NCBI RefSeq assembly: GCF_002294995.1
Contig: NZ_NSGF01000021.1
Coordinates: forward strand, 41,884 to 105,883
Direction of reading: 5' to 3'
Length of the DNA: 64,000 nt
Origin: Mesorhizobium sp. WSM3860
GTDB lineage: Bacteria > Pseudomonadota > Alphaproteobacteria > Rhizobiales > Rhizobiaceae
Shown here: one piece after another, positions 35,327 through 43,009 of the stretch
How the letters are laid out: every line of letters begins with the position of its first letter
How positions within the stretch are numbered: the stretch's first letter is position 1
Notes under the pieces: model-generated
Seen by the model: the letters and a program-made list of their open reading frames with translations, nothing else
What the model was told of the DNA's origin: nothing
Databases searched by the model: none
Made by a program: the position numbers and the translations under genes

Positions 35327-35349
35327 AAATGCGAAATCGTTTCGCATTT
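35327..35349. promoter_or_regulatory. Second palindrome, related to 32671-32691
   Basis: Perfect 10-bp arms AAATGCGAAA and TTTCGCATTT around TCG. It lies about 180 bp upstream of the 164-residue gene. Read on the minus strand, it and its flanks (CAAAT at one side, GATCG at the other) align with the site upstream of the restriction operon, with paired changes that keep both palindromes intact. Confidence 0.55.
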
Positions 35350-36083
35350 GGCCGGGCACGTTTGTATGGAGAGGTCCTTCAGCATGGGTGGACCGCGGCT
35401 TCCCTGACCGGACCGAGATCAATGGAGTCGCGCAATCCTCCCATCAAATTCTGTGACCCGCCCTACCCCAAATCCTTGGCCTCGTTCGCTAACGGACTCC
35501 GGCGCGTGCGCGCCCTTACGTCTTGCGCGGCGCTCTTCAAGCCTCGGATCTCTCTCTACGATGGCGGTGATCAGACGCGAGTTTCTGCTGGCCGACATTG
35601 AGGAGCGGAGCCTGGATATGTATTCGGCCTTGCCGTGCCTGGGTTTGCGTCCGAACCGGTTGCGGAGTCAGCGTTCCGTTGCAGGGAAGCTCTGCAGTGC
35701 TATCCGTTCTCTGGCCGCTGTCTCCCTCCTCTCATCGAAGAGCGTCGACACGCGCTGGCGCGCTTCTGTGTCGTTTGTAATGCGATTTCGATGTTGTCGT
35801 CGCCAGACTTTTTTTGCACGGCGGTCGCGGAGGGAAACCTGCGTCAACATGGCGTAACATTTCACGATGATTTAACGATGATTTAACAGCTGGACGGGTT
35901 GCAGATGTCAACCTACCGACGGGTGTCAACCTGACTGAGGAGTTCGTCCGCCATGGGCGGGACTTGGGTTCTTTCCATCACCCGAATTCCCGTGGCCCAC
36001 ACTCGTGTTTCGCGAATTACGGCCCACGATGGCGATGCTTGTGCGCGATAGCGAGCGAACCCCACTGACCCGGCATCTATAAC

Positions 36084-36193
36084 TGCATATTAGATGCACA
36101 AACTCCAACCGTATGGGCGCTTCTCTCTTATTAAATGCATAATAATTGCATAATTGCCTTGCATCCAAACCCATTAAGCGGTTACTAATGCAT
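36084..36193 (+). promoter_or_regulatory. Cluster of TGCAT boxes upstream of the XRE regulator
   Basis: TGCAT or its complement ATGCA occurs repeatedly: TGCAT-N5-ATGCA at 36084-36098, then near 36135-36140, 36146-36151, 36160-36164 and 36189-36193, and once more at the start codon. The region is AT-rich. Repeated boxes directly before a helix-turn-helix gene suggest autoregulation. Confidence 0.45.
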
Positions 36194-36213
36194 CAAACAG
36201 GCAGAGAAAAGCG

Positions 36214-37173
36214 ATGCAAACGAGAATCGACCCCACGAAACTGCGAGTTGAGCGCGAACTGCGAGGATGGACGCAACAGGAGCTTGCGCAGCGATCCGGC
36301 CTGTCCCTTCGCCAAATCGCTGCGCTGGAGAGAAAGCAAAGTGACGACGGTGGTCATCCCGTCCGCCAAAATACGTTTGTGAAGCTAACTGAAGGAATGA
36401 ACGTAGATCCAAGTGCACTGAGGCACGAAAGCGGCACATTGGGCGCATTGCGAAATCAAGCGCTTCATCTTTCAATCCCCGCGCACATTCGACTGCAATA
36501 CGACCTCATCGAAGAGCGCTATGGTGTCTCCATGCGCGACTTGATCGACGCAGCGCCGATGCTGTTCGTGCTGGCGGCACGGATGAGTTTGTCCTGGCGG
36601 CGCGAAAGGGTTGCGGAAGCGGCTGCCCATCTGGATGGAGCCAGGGGCTCCATGGGCTACGTCCTTACCGAAGCCCAACGTGAGATGCTCAGTTCCATTG
36701 AGGAAGGGATCGGCGCAGAAGCCGAAGCTATCCAGAACGACGCTCTATTCACTCCGTCCCAGCTTTCTTCCGGACTGTTCGAATCGAACCGCTTCCTGGA
36801 TTGGGTCGATGCTATTGCCGACGATCCAGACGACATAGAACTCATCGGGCTTCGTAAAGTCTCACTGACTCCCCCCGGTCTACAAGTGCCACACAACGTC
36901 TGCCGCAAGGCCCTTTACGACGTCGCCGGCCATCCTGGCGAGCCAGGTGCAAACCAGGCGATCTATGCTTTGGTCAGCGGAGAGGTGCGTTTGCACGATA
37001 TTCCGCAAGAGCTACGTGCCGAGGATCAGCGTGCTGAGCGCATCGCTTGGATAGGCGAGCAGGTCGACGGTCCGGAAGACGAAGAATGGTGCATCGACAC
37101 CTACCCTGGACTGCATCCCAATACGGCTAAATATTCGACCCGCGCGTCCCAGCCAGAGGAGAAAGTCAAATGA
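36214..37173 (+). CDS. XRE-family transcriptional regulator
   Basis: A 319-residue regulator. The N-terminal helix-turn-helix of the XRE/Cro type spans about residues 8-60 (LRVERELRGWTQQELAQRSG, then LSLRQIAALER). The remaining 250 residues are longer than in simple repressors and contain helical segments (RVAEAAAHLDG, SSIEEGIGAEAEAIQ) of unknown role, perhaps ligand sensing. The stop overlaps the next start (ATGA), and the PD-(D/E)XK nuclease gene follows, so it probably controls a three-gene operon through the TGCAT boxes upstream. Confidence 0.82.
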   Translation: MQTRIDPTKLRVERELRGWTQQELAQRSGLSLRQIAALERKQSDDGGHPVRQNTFVKLTEGMNVDPSALRHESGTLGALRNQALHLSIPAHIRLQYDLIEERYGVSMRDLIDAAPMLFVLAARMSLSWRRERVAEAAAHLDGARGSMGYVLTEAQREMLSSIEEGIGAEAEAIQNDALFTPSQLSSGLFESNRFLDWVDAIADDPDDIELIGLRKVSLTPPGLQVPHNVCRKALYDVAGHPGEPGANQAIYALVSGEVRLHDIPQELRAEDQRAERIAWIGEQVDGPEDEEWCIDTYPGLHPNTAKYSTRASQPEEKVK

Positions 37174-37532
37174 CCTTCGCCAGCTCCGTGCGCATTGCAC
37201 GCCACGCCGCAATCCGAGCCAACCAGAGGGGCATTCGGAATGGTGTCATCCAAACGATAGTCGAATACGGGAAGGACATTGGCCGGAATCGCTATGATCT
37301 CGATCCTGCTGAAGCGTTCGGACGTGTGGCGGAGCTGAAGGCGGAGCAAAGCGCCATACTGCGCGGACCATGGACCAGGCGCAAGGCGGAACAAATGCGA
37401 GAACTGCGCCAAACAATCCGATCGATTGAGCGAGCCTTGAATATGGTTGTGGTGATCTGTGGGGCCTCGATCGTGACTACCTACCACGGCCGACGCCGAC
37501 GCCACCATAAACCGCTCGCATATCTTTCTTGA
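37170..37532 (+). CDS. DUF4258-like small protein
   Basis: A 120-residue basic protein. The N-terminal part (RIARHAAIRANQRGIRNGVI followed by QTIVEYG) and the final strand region (MVVVICGASIVTTYHGRR) are similar to DUF4258, a small domain with the SxHxxxRxxQRGI pattern that is related to RelE-type folds. The middle is a charged helix. It overlaps the XRE gene by four bases and precedes the nuclease by 10 bp. A toxin-like or regulatory role is possible; the family match is from pattern only. Confidence 0.6.
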   Translation: MTFASSVRIARHAAIRANQRGIRNGVIQTIVEYGKDIGRNRYDLDPAEAFGRVAELKAEQSAILRGPWTRRKAEQMRELRQTIRSIERALNMVVVICGASIVTTYHGRRRRHHKPLAYLS

Positions 37533-37542
37533 GGGAGCCAAC

Positions 37543-38496
37543 ATGGTCAACGAACTTTGCCACATCTATAACTTCCAGGAGCGGGATATCGATCTTCTCC
37601 TTGCGGAGGAGCTACGCGTTAATGGCGAATTCGCTGCCTGGTTCATGGACCGGGCTTCGCCTCAGATCCCGGTTCTCGGACCAGCGTTCAAAACCCGCAT
37701 ATCTGTCGTCGAGGATGGCAGTGAGGCTGATGTGATCGCCTGCTTCCGGCGGGCGGACGGCGGTGTCCACCGCGTTTTCATAGAAGACAAGATCTCGGCG
37801 CCGCTCATGCCGGATCAGCTAGCACGCTACCAACGCAGAGCAGCCGCCGAGCAGCTGCGGGGGGAAAGCAAAAGCTACTCGGTGGTCCTGTTCGCTCCGG
37901 CGGGCTATGGATCTGGCTTGCCCGATGGTGTTCTGTGGCTGACATTCGAGGAAGCAGCTGTAGCTCTGGAGCAGAACAAGAATGACCACCGCGCAGCCTA
38001 CAAGGCGGAGTTCCTTCGTGCAGCACTTCCAAGAACCTCGCCGGCAGCAAGGGACGCGCATGTTGTAGATGTCGAGCCCTACCTGGCTGACTGGTGGGAG
38101 GCTGTCTACGTCATGCTCGAACGCGAATTCCCCGGCTTCTTTGTCCCTCCGAAGACACGTTATCCGCGGAGCGTCTATTTCTCGCCCAGAACGGGTGGGA
38201 TGGCTGACTATCTGCGCGTCGACTTTAAGGGTCATCTTGGCGAGGTGGATCTCGCCATCAAGAACGTCAACTATGCCGATCTTGCGTTGTGCCTGAAGGG
38301 CCTCCAATTGCCTGGCAGTCTTGTTGAGAATGGCAAGTCAACCGCGATCAGGATCGCGGGTCTTGAGAAATTCGTTATTGCGGATGGTTACAACGTCATC
38401 GAAACAAAGGTCCGAGCGGCTTACGCGGCCGCTGCCAAGCTCCTAACGTTCTGGAAGGAGAACCGGGAGCTTTTCGATAGTTTAGCACTACGGTGA
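37543..38496 (+). CDS. PD-(D/E)XK nuclease superfamily protein
   Basis: A 317-residue protein with a PD-(D/E)XK-type core near residues 60-88: EADVIACFRR followed by HRVFIEDKISAPL, which gives the D...E-D-K pattern. The next strand-helix (YSVVLFAPAGYG) fits the fold. The rest resembles uncharacterised nucleases found beside regulators on islands. ATG at 37543 follows TGAGGGAG (about 7 bases upstream). It is the third gene of the XRE operon. It could be a restriction-like or abortive-infection nuclease. Confidence 0.7.
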   Translation: MVNELCHIYNFQERDIDLLLAEELRVNGEFAAWFMDRASPQIPVLGPAFKTRISVVEDGSEADVIACFRRADGGVHRVFIEDKISAPLMPDQLARYQRRAAAEQLRGESKSYSVVLFAPAGYGSGLPDGVLWLTFEEAAVALEQNKNDHRAAYKAEFLRAALPRTSPAARDAHVVDVEPYLADWWEAVYVMLEREFPGFFVPPKTRYPRSVYFSPRTGGMADYLRVDFKGHLGEVDLAIKNVNYADLALCLKGLQLPGSLVENGKSTAIRIAGLEKFVIADGYNVIETKVRAAYAAAAKLLTFWKENRELFDSLALR

Positions 38497-39029
38497 ATTC
38501 GGTATCATCGCGACGGCAGGATCTTCTCTGTGCGATGGTCCCAGACGCAGACCCCACTTGGAGAGGTGGTTCCGGTTTTCCGAATCTCTGGGCGCCAAAA
38601 GGCATCCGGATGAATGGACTGCGGCACCCCTAGGACTTCCATCCATTGGATACGCCCCAAGAATAATGTCGGTTGGTTCCTAAGGGGCGCACATTCCGGG
38701 GACCCTCAGCTGGCAACCATGTAGGTTCGAGGAACCTGTAGCGGTGGGCTGGTCGGAAAGAAGCCAGCATACACAATGCATGCCGACTTGGTCGTCGAGT
38801 TAATAGGGCGGCGGAAACCAGCCCTAACTGGTGCGAAGGAGTCCGAATACCTATTTCCTATGCTGTTCGCGCGATCAAGCTGACCTACCTGCCGATCGGC
38901 ACCCGCATGGCGCTGATTACCCAGGCTCTCCCTGCTTACATTCAAGAAGCTGAGGTTCTGCTGAAAGGGGGGCGCGACCTTGTCATCCGAATAGGTATTC
39001 GTGCATTAATTCACTTGGGGCAGGCGTGG
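38497..39029. other. Intergenic region before the ExoI-like gene
   Basis: About 530 bp with no supported gene. An open frame continues upstream of the exonuclease start to 38907, but that extension is not like the family's N terminus. No strong hairpin or promoter stands out. Confidence 0.4.
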
Positions 39030-40451
39030 ATGGCTTTCGTTTTCTACGACATAGAGTCGACCGGAGCTGATCGATCCTTCGATCAGATACTCCAGTTTGC
39101 GGCTGTTCTGACTGATGACGATCTCAACGTAGTCGACACGTTCGAGATACGCTCACGGCTGCTCCCACACATCGTGCCCTCGCCCGGTGCAATGCTTGTC
39201 ACGGGCGTTCGCGTCGCACAGCTGTTCGATCCTGCCCTGCCCTCTCACTTCGAGATGTGCCGGCGTATCCATGAGGTGATGAGCTCGTGGTCACCGGCGA
39301 CGGTGGTTGGCTACAATTCACTCGCGTTCGACGAGGAGATGCTTCGGCGAGCTTTCTACAGCTCGCTCTTGCCGATCTACCTTACCAACACCGGCGGCAA
39401 TTCGCGGCTCGACATCCTGCCCCTGATGATCGCAACACACGCGTTCGCGCCGGGTGGCCTTAACTGGCCTGTGAATGAGAAGGGACGTGTAAGTTTCAAA
39501 CTCGATCGGCTGGCACCAGCGAACGGCTTTGATCACACCGACGCACATGATGCTTTGGCCGATGTTCATGCCACTATTCACTTGGCGAGGCTCGTTCGTG
39601 CGCATGCGCCGCTGATCTGGCAATCGGCGATGGCTTACCGGACGAAGGCGCTCGCAACCGAATATGTCGAAGATCAACCAGCATTTGTTGCGACGCTGCT
39701 GCGATTTGCGCGATGTGTGCCGAGCCTGGTTACGGCCCTCGGGATCAATCCTGAGAATTCCAGCGAGCTCTTCACGCTCGATCTTAGGCAAGATCCGGTA
39801 TTGCTCGCTGCAATGACGGCCGAAGAGCTTAGCGTCCATATCAAGACCAAGCCCAGGCCGGTATCGTCTCTGAAGCTGAACGCCTCTCCCCTCTTCCTGC
39901 CAATCGAAGTCGCCGGCCCGAAGGCATCAGGGTATGAAATCGGCCTCGACGAGATCGCGCGACGCGCTGAACAAGTGCGAGCGGATGAAGGATTGAGAAA
40001 GCGCCTGATTGAAGCCGTTGTATCCAGTCGAGCTCCGTTCCCCGAGAGCCCGCATCTCGAGGAGCAGATCTACGGCGGGTTCTATTCACCGGGAGACCAG
40101 TATCTGGTCGACGAGTTCCACAAGGCTGAATGGCCCCAAAGGCTGGAGATATCTGGCCAGTTCGCCGACCGGCGACTAAGAGGCCTGTCTCGGCGCCTAG
40201 TCTACTTTGACGCGCCCCACGTCATGCCAGACAAGATGCGAAACACGTATGCTCGTGCCATCGCCGCGCGGATCCGTGCTCGCAATGAGGCAACTCGGTG
40301 GGTAACGCTCGATGAAGCGATCTGGGATGGCGAAACGATGCTGGCGGACCTGGCGCTGGACGATCGACAAAGGCTTGACGAGCACCTGACCAAGCTGAGG
40401 ACCTGGCGAGAAGAAGCGCGCCAGCTGTTGGAGGTTCCGATCGTTGGTTGA
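39030..40451 (+). CDS. Exodeoxyribonuclease I-like DEDDh exonuclease
   Basis: A 473-residue 3'-5' exonuclease. The DEDDh residues are visible: DIESTG at the N terminus (FVFYDIESTGADR), VVGYNSLAFDEEML near residue 92, and the last motif HDALADVHAT near residue 173. The C-terminal 250 residues match the accessory region of ExoI/SbcB. It would digest single-stranded DNA. ATG 39030 was chosen since known family members start just before the FYDIES strand; ATG 38907 in the same frame would add 41 unconserved residues. It may be an extra copy carried by the island. Confidence 0.85.
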   Translation: MAFVFYDIESTGADRSFDQILQFAAVLTDDDLNVVDTFEIRSRLLPHIVPSPGAMLVTGVRVAQLFDPALPSHFEMCRRIHEVMSSWSPATVVGYNSLAFDEEMLRRAFYSSLLPIYLTNTGGNSRLDILPLMIATHAFAPGGLNWPVNEKGRVSFKLDRLAPANGFDHTDAHDALADVHATIHLARLVRAHAPLIWQSAMAYRTKALATEYVEDQPAFVATLLRFARCVPSLVTALGINPENSSELFTLDLRQDPVLLAAMTAEELSVHIKTKPRPVSSLKLNASPLFLPIEVAGPKASGYEIGLDEIARRAEQVRADEGLRKRLIEAVVSSRAPFPESPHLEEQIYGGFYSPGDQYLVDEFHKAEWPQRLEISGQFADRRLRGLSRRLVYFDAPHVMPDKMRNTYARAIAARIRARNEATRWVTLDEAIWDGETMLADLALDDRQRLDEHLTKLRTWREEARQLLEVPIVG

Positions 40452-40463
40452 AGCAGGTTGCGA

Positions 40464-40790
40464 TCAGCCGCCCTCCCGCCAGCGCATCGCTCGGCGCTTG
40501 TCATTCAGGCGCTTCTTCGGCGGCCATGCGGTAAAGAGGTCTTTGCCATCAGATAGGACGTAGATGCGCTCTCCGACGCTGATGATTCTCACCGAATAGA
40601 TCGCAGTGCCTTTCTTTCGCGGTTCGATGAGTTTCGCGTATCCATGTCTGATGTCGCTCAGGATGGCCGAAAATTCACCTGGCTCAAGAACGATCCCGTA
40701 TCGACGCAAGAGCTGCCGATGGAAATGCCAATGCCTCTCCGGGATCGAGGCCCCAAGCCAGCGATAGTTGAAACGAGGCTTTTTGCTCAT
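40464..40790 (-). CDS. Hypothetical small basic protein, third gene of the second XRE operon
   Basis: A 108-residue protein (begins MSKKPRFNYRWLGASIPERH) with 3-4 predicted strands (TAIYSVRIISVGERIYVLSD) and a basic C terminus. The central part recalls small RelE-like or BrnT-like folds, but the match is not clear enough to name it. It starts 3 bases after the stop of the 61-residue gene and converges with the exonuclease gene (12 bp between stops). Confidence 0.6.
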   Translation of the reverse strand: MSKKPRFNYRWLGASIPERHWHFHRQLLRRYGIVLEPGEFSAILSDIRHGYAKLIEPRKKGTAIYSVRIISVGERIYVLSDGKDLFTAWPPKKRLNDKRRAMRWREGG

Positions 40791-40793
40791 TGG

Positions 40794-40979
40794 TCACGGA
40801 TCCTGATCCTGCAAAAGCCGTCGCAGGATCTGCACGCGTCTCAATGTTGGTGGCGGATCGGCGTCGCCGCTCGCGAGTCGTATGAATTCGATCCAAGCGA
40901 GTTCGTTTGGCGTGATCTCTGTTTCCTCGGCGCACCTCTCATTGAAGCTCACCGACGTTTCATCATGAGCCCCTGTCAT
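40794..40979 (-). CDS. 61-residue protein with a motif shared with the adjacent XRE regulator
   Basis: A short protein (MTGAHDETSV...) whose ATG overlaps the stop of the XRE gene (ATGA) and whose stop lies 3 bases before the next ATG. Its second half, AWIEFIRLASGDADPPPTLR, resembles AWLEEIRKASDYSDPSLTSR at the C terminus of the XRE protein encoded just before. This suggests an internal duplication or a shared interaction module. Confidence 0.6.
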   Translation of the reverse strand: MTGAHDETSVSFNERCAEETEITPNELAWIEFIRLASGDADPPPTLRRVQILRRLLQDQDP

Positions 40980-41389
40980 TTCCCGAAAATCCCCCGGAGC
41001 ACCGTCCTGGCCCTGGATGTAAGGCTCGGGTCCGAGTAGTCGGAAGCCTTGCGGATTTCCTCCAGCCAAGCAGTTTCGTTTTCGGTCACGAGGGTTCCGA
41101 AAATCTTCCGGATGGCGAACTCTGTTGTGTCGCCGCCGAGCTGCTCGACGGCCATCATAAAAAGGAGGGCCGGATCGCACTCGAGCGCCTTGGCCAGAGC
41201 TGGGACGCGATCGAGCGGCAGTTTGCTGTTGCCGGCCTTGATGTTCGTGAGCATGTTGTGTTGCGCGAAGCCAGCTTCGCTCGAGATGAGCGACTGCGTC
41301 TTGCGCGGCTTCAGCTCGAGAACGCGCCTTTCAACGAATTTTGCCAGCCTAGTTTCAGAATAAGGCCTAGTTGTTGTGCCTTTTGCCAT
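40976..41389 (-). CDS. XRE-like transcriptional regulator
   Basis: A 137-residue protein with a helix-turn-helix at about residues 28-75 (SLISSEAGFAQHNMLTNIKA, then RVPALAKALECDPALLFMMA) typical of phage-repressor-like regulators. The C-terminal tail carries AWLEEIRKAS, which is repeated in the next gene. It heads a three-gene minus-strand operon and is divergent from the AbiEi gene, with 227 bp between the two starts. Confidence 0.75.
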   Translation of the reverse strand: MAKGTTTRPYSETRLAKFVERRVLELKPRKTQSLISSEAGFAQHNMLTNIKAGNSKLPLDRVPALAKALECDPALLFMMAVEQLGGDTTEFAIRKIFGTLVTENETAWLEEIRKASDYSDPSLTSRARTVLRGIFGK

Positions 41390-41598
41390 AGATATCCTCT
41401 CTCGTCATGCAGCACGAATGTGCTTATTGATGAGAGTTATAGCGATCGAGTAGTGGGTTCATTTCACTTTATATAGGAGAAATACTTTAAGTCGTGGTTT
41501 TGCCTTGCGTCCTTTACGTAGGCACTATCCGACAGAGACCATGGAGCGGATAAAAGCTTTTCGAAGAACAATCCATTGTGATATAACCTCGGCTAGTA

Positions 41599-41621
41599 GA
41601 CATAGGTGTCGAGAATATGTC
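41599..41621 (+). promoter_or_regulatory. Inverted repeat over the AbiEi start codon
   Basis: GACATA and TATGTC are separated by 11 bases, and the second arm contains the abiEi ATG (41617). AbiEi-type antitoxins are known to bind inverted repeats in their own promoter region, so this could be an operator. The arms are short, so it may be chance. Confidence 0.35.
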
Positions 41622-42237
41622 ACATAAGCCTGGACAGCGAGAGCACGCCCGTGCACTGCTGCGGGACGGTAGCCTGGTCCGCCTGCGCGACCTGATTGGG
41701 GCGGGAGTGAGTCCAGAGACTATAGCCCGCATGGTTCGAGGAGGTGAGGTCGTGCGGCCCGCGCGTGGCCTCTACCAGTTCGCCGAAGCGGTGCCGGATG
41801 CACGCCGTTCAATCGCTGAAGCTTCGGCGCTGGTTCCCAAAGGGGTGATCTGCCTGACCTCGGCGCTAGAGTTCCACGATCTGACGCTGCACATGCCATC
41901 AGCCATCTGGATGGCCATCGACCGAACGGCATGGAAACCGAAAGTCGACTATCCGCCCATCCGATTTGTCCGCTTCAGCGGCCGCGTCCTGGCGGAAGGC
42001 ATAAAACGGCACCGCATCGAAGGCGTCGACGTGCCAGTATTTGAGCCAGCGAAAACCATCGTGGACTGTTTTCGCTACCGCAACAAGATTGGACTCGACA
42101 TCGCGCTCGAGGGGCTCCGAGAGGGCCTCAGGAAGCGGCGGGCCAGGCCGGACCAGCTGTGGAAATTCGCCCAGTCTGGCCGAGCTTGGTCGGTGATGCG
42201 CCCGTATGTCGAGGCGATGGTCCCCGATGGCGCGTGA
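41617..42237 (+). CDS. AbiEi-like antitoxin
   Basis: A 206-residue protein with the N-terminal winged helix of the AbiEi antitoxin domain (RLRDLIGAGVSPETIARMVR, then GEVVRPARGLYQ), and the C-terminal region with LTSALEFHDLT and PAKTIVDCFRYR. AbiEi represses its own operon and counteracts the AbiEii nucleotidyltransferase toxin (type IV toxin-antitoxin). The next gene should be abiEii but is only a remnant here. The protein itself appears complete. Confidence 0.85.
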   Translation: MSHKPGQREHARALLRDGSLVRLRDLIGAGVSPETIARMVRGGEVVRPARGLYQFAEAVPDARRSIAEASALVPKGVICLTSALEFHDLTLHMPSAIWMAIDRTAWKPKVDYPPIRFVRFSGRVLAEGIKRHRIEGVDVPVFEPAKTIVDCFRYRNKIGLDIALEGLREGLRKRRARPDQLWKFAQSGRAWSVMRPYVEAMVPDGA

Positions 42238-42373
42238 CCTTCGCACCTTTGGCGCTCTCCGTCAGAGCGCGCGTGCTCGAACGCGCTCGCCAGGAGCGGT
42301 CCGACTGCCAGCAATCGCAGATCGGCATGCGCTTGAGCAGCTGCCCAAACTTTGTTGGAAGTCTCTAAACTAA
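42227..42373 (+). pseudogene. Remnant of AbiEii toxin gene
   Basis: ATG at 42227 overlaps the abiEi stop in the standard arrangement and encodes MARDL..., but the frame ends after 48 codons. A second frame contains SVRARVLERARQERSD, close to the start of AbiEii toxins, and the first frame has RHALEQLPKLCW, similar to the RYALERLLYRL segment that follows in them. So the toxin gene is frameshifted, and all of its nucleotidyltransferase core has been lost. Confidence 0.7.
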
Positions 42374-42425
42374 CGCCGGCGAGTGGGGTAGACCTTCCAT
42401 TGGGGAAATGGAGGGGCGGCTTCGG

Positions 42426-42731
42426 ATGCCTGAATTCTACGACGATGGCTTTTGCCACTACCAGCCAGCTGCGCAGCCTTACCTAGCGGCTATTGCACGC
42501 GGAGTGAGAGACCTTGCCGAGTCGCCCGCGTTCCTGCTGCAATCAACCAAATACGAGACGTCCTACATCGACGCAGAGCCGCTTTGGCGAGAGCAATGGA
42601 AGCAGCGAGATCCAGCTAACTCAATGAAGTGCCCGTTCTGGTCGAACTATTGGTATGAGCCTTGCCGGTCGTGCGATTGCCGCATTGACGAGTCGGTCTC
42701 GATGGAGATCGATGCGATGTTCTTTTTGTGA
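42426..42731 (+). CDS. Hypothetical protein
   Basis: A 101-residue protein beginning MPEFYDDGFCHYQPAAQPYL, rich in aromatic residues, with several cysteines near the end (CPFWSNYWYEPCRSCDC) that could bind a metal. No family is recognised. Starts at 42408 or 42426 are both possible; GGAGGGG lies between them and supports 42426. It lies between the AbiE remnant and the integrase. Confidence 0.5.
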   Translation: MPEFYDDGFCHYQPAAQPYLAAIARGVRDLAESPAFLLQSTKYETSYIDAEPLWREQWKQRDPANSMKCPFWSNYWYEPCRSCDCRIDESVSMEIDAMFFL

Positions 42732-43009
42732 AACCAAGCCGGACAGACGATGGCAATTCATGTCGAGATGAAGCGCGACCGAGAGCCCCTGTCGATTGGG
42801 CAAGCTGAGGCTTATCGACCCCGCGCGGTGTGTTTCCAGGAGCGACGCCGTTTGCGAAAAACGCTTCCGCCCCATCAGCACTTCATAACCGTTATCTTCT
42901 GTGGGATTGGGACAGATAATCCTTTCGTTAGCGAACACTTCGATCGAGTGATCCTGCACGACCATGCCCGCAACAAATTCCCTGGATATCCTGCTCGATA
43001 AACCACAGG

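Larger units (their letters stand above)
35203..36213. other. 1-kb region without supported genes between the divergent operons
   Basis: Several short frames are open but none looks like protein. The region holds the palindrome at 35327-35349, a tandem pair of CGATGATTTAA (35865-35875 and 35876-35886), a spaced direct repeat of TGTCAACCT (35906-35914 and 35924-35932), and repeated TGCAT boxes before the XRE gene. It is probably a control region, possibly with remnants of older genes. Confidence 0.5.

Noticed and set aside
35453..35865. Several open frames on both strands in the 1-kb gap
   Set aside because: Arg/Ser-rich composition, no ribosome binding sites, and no continuation across the gap in one frame.
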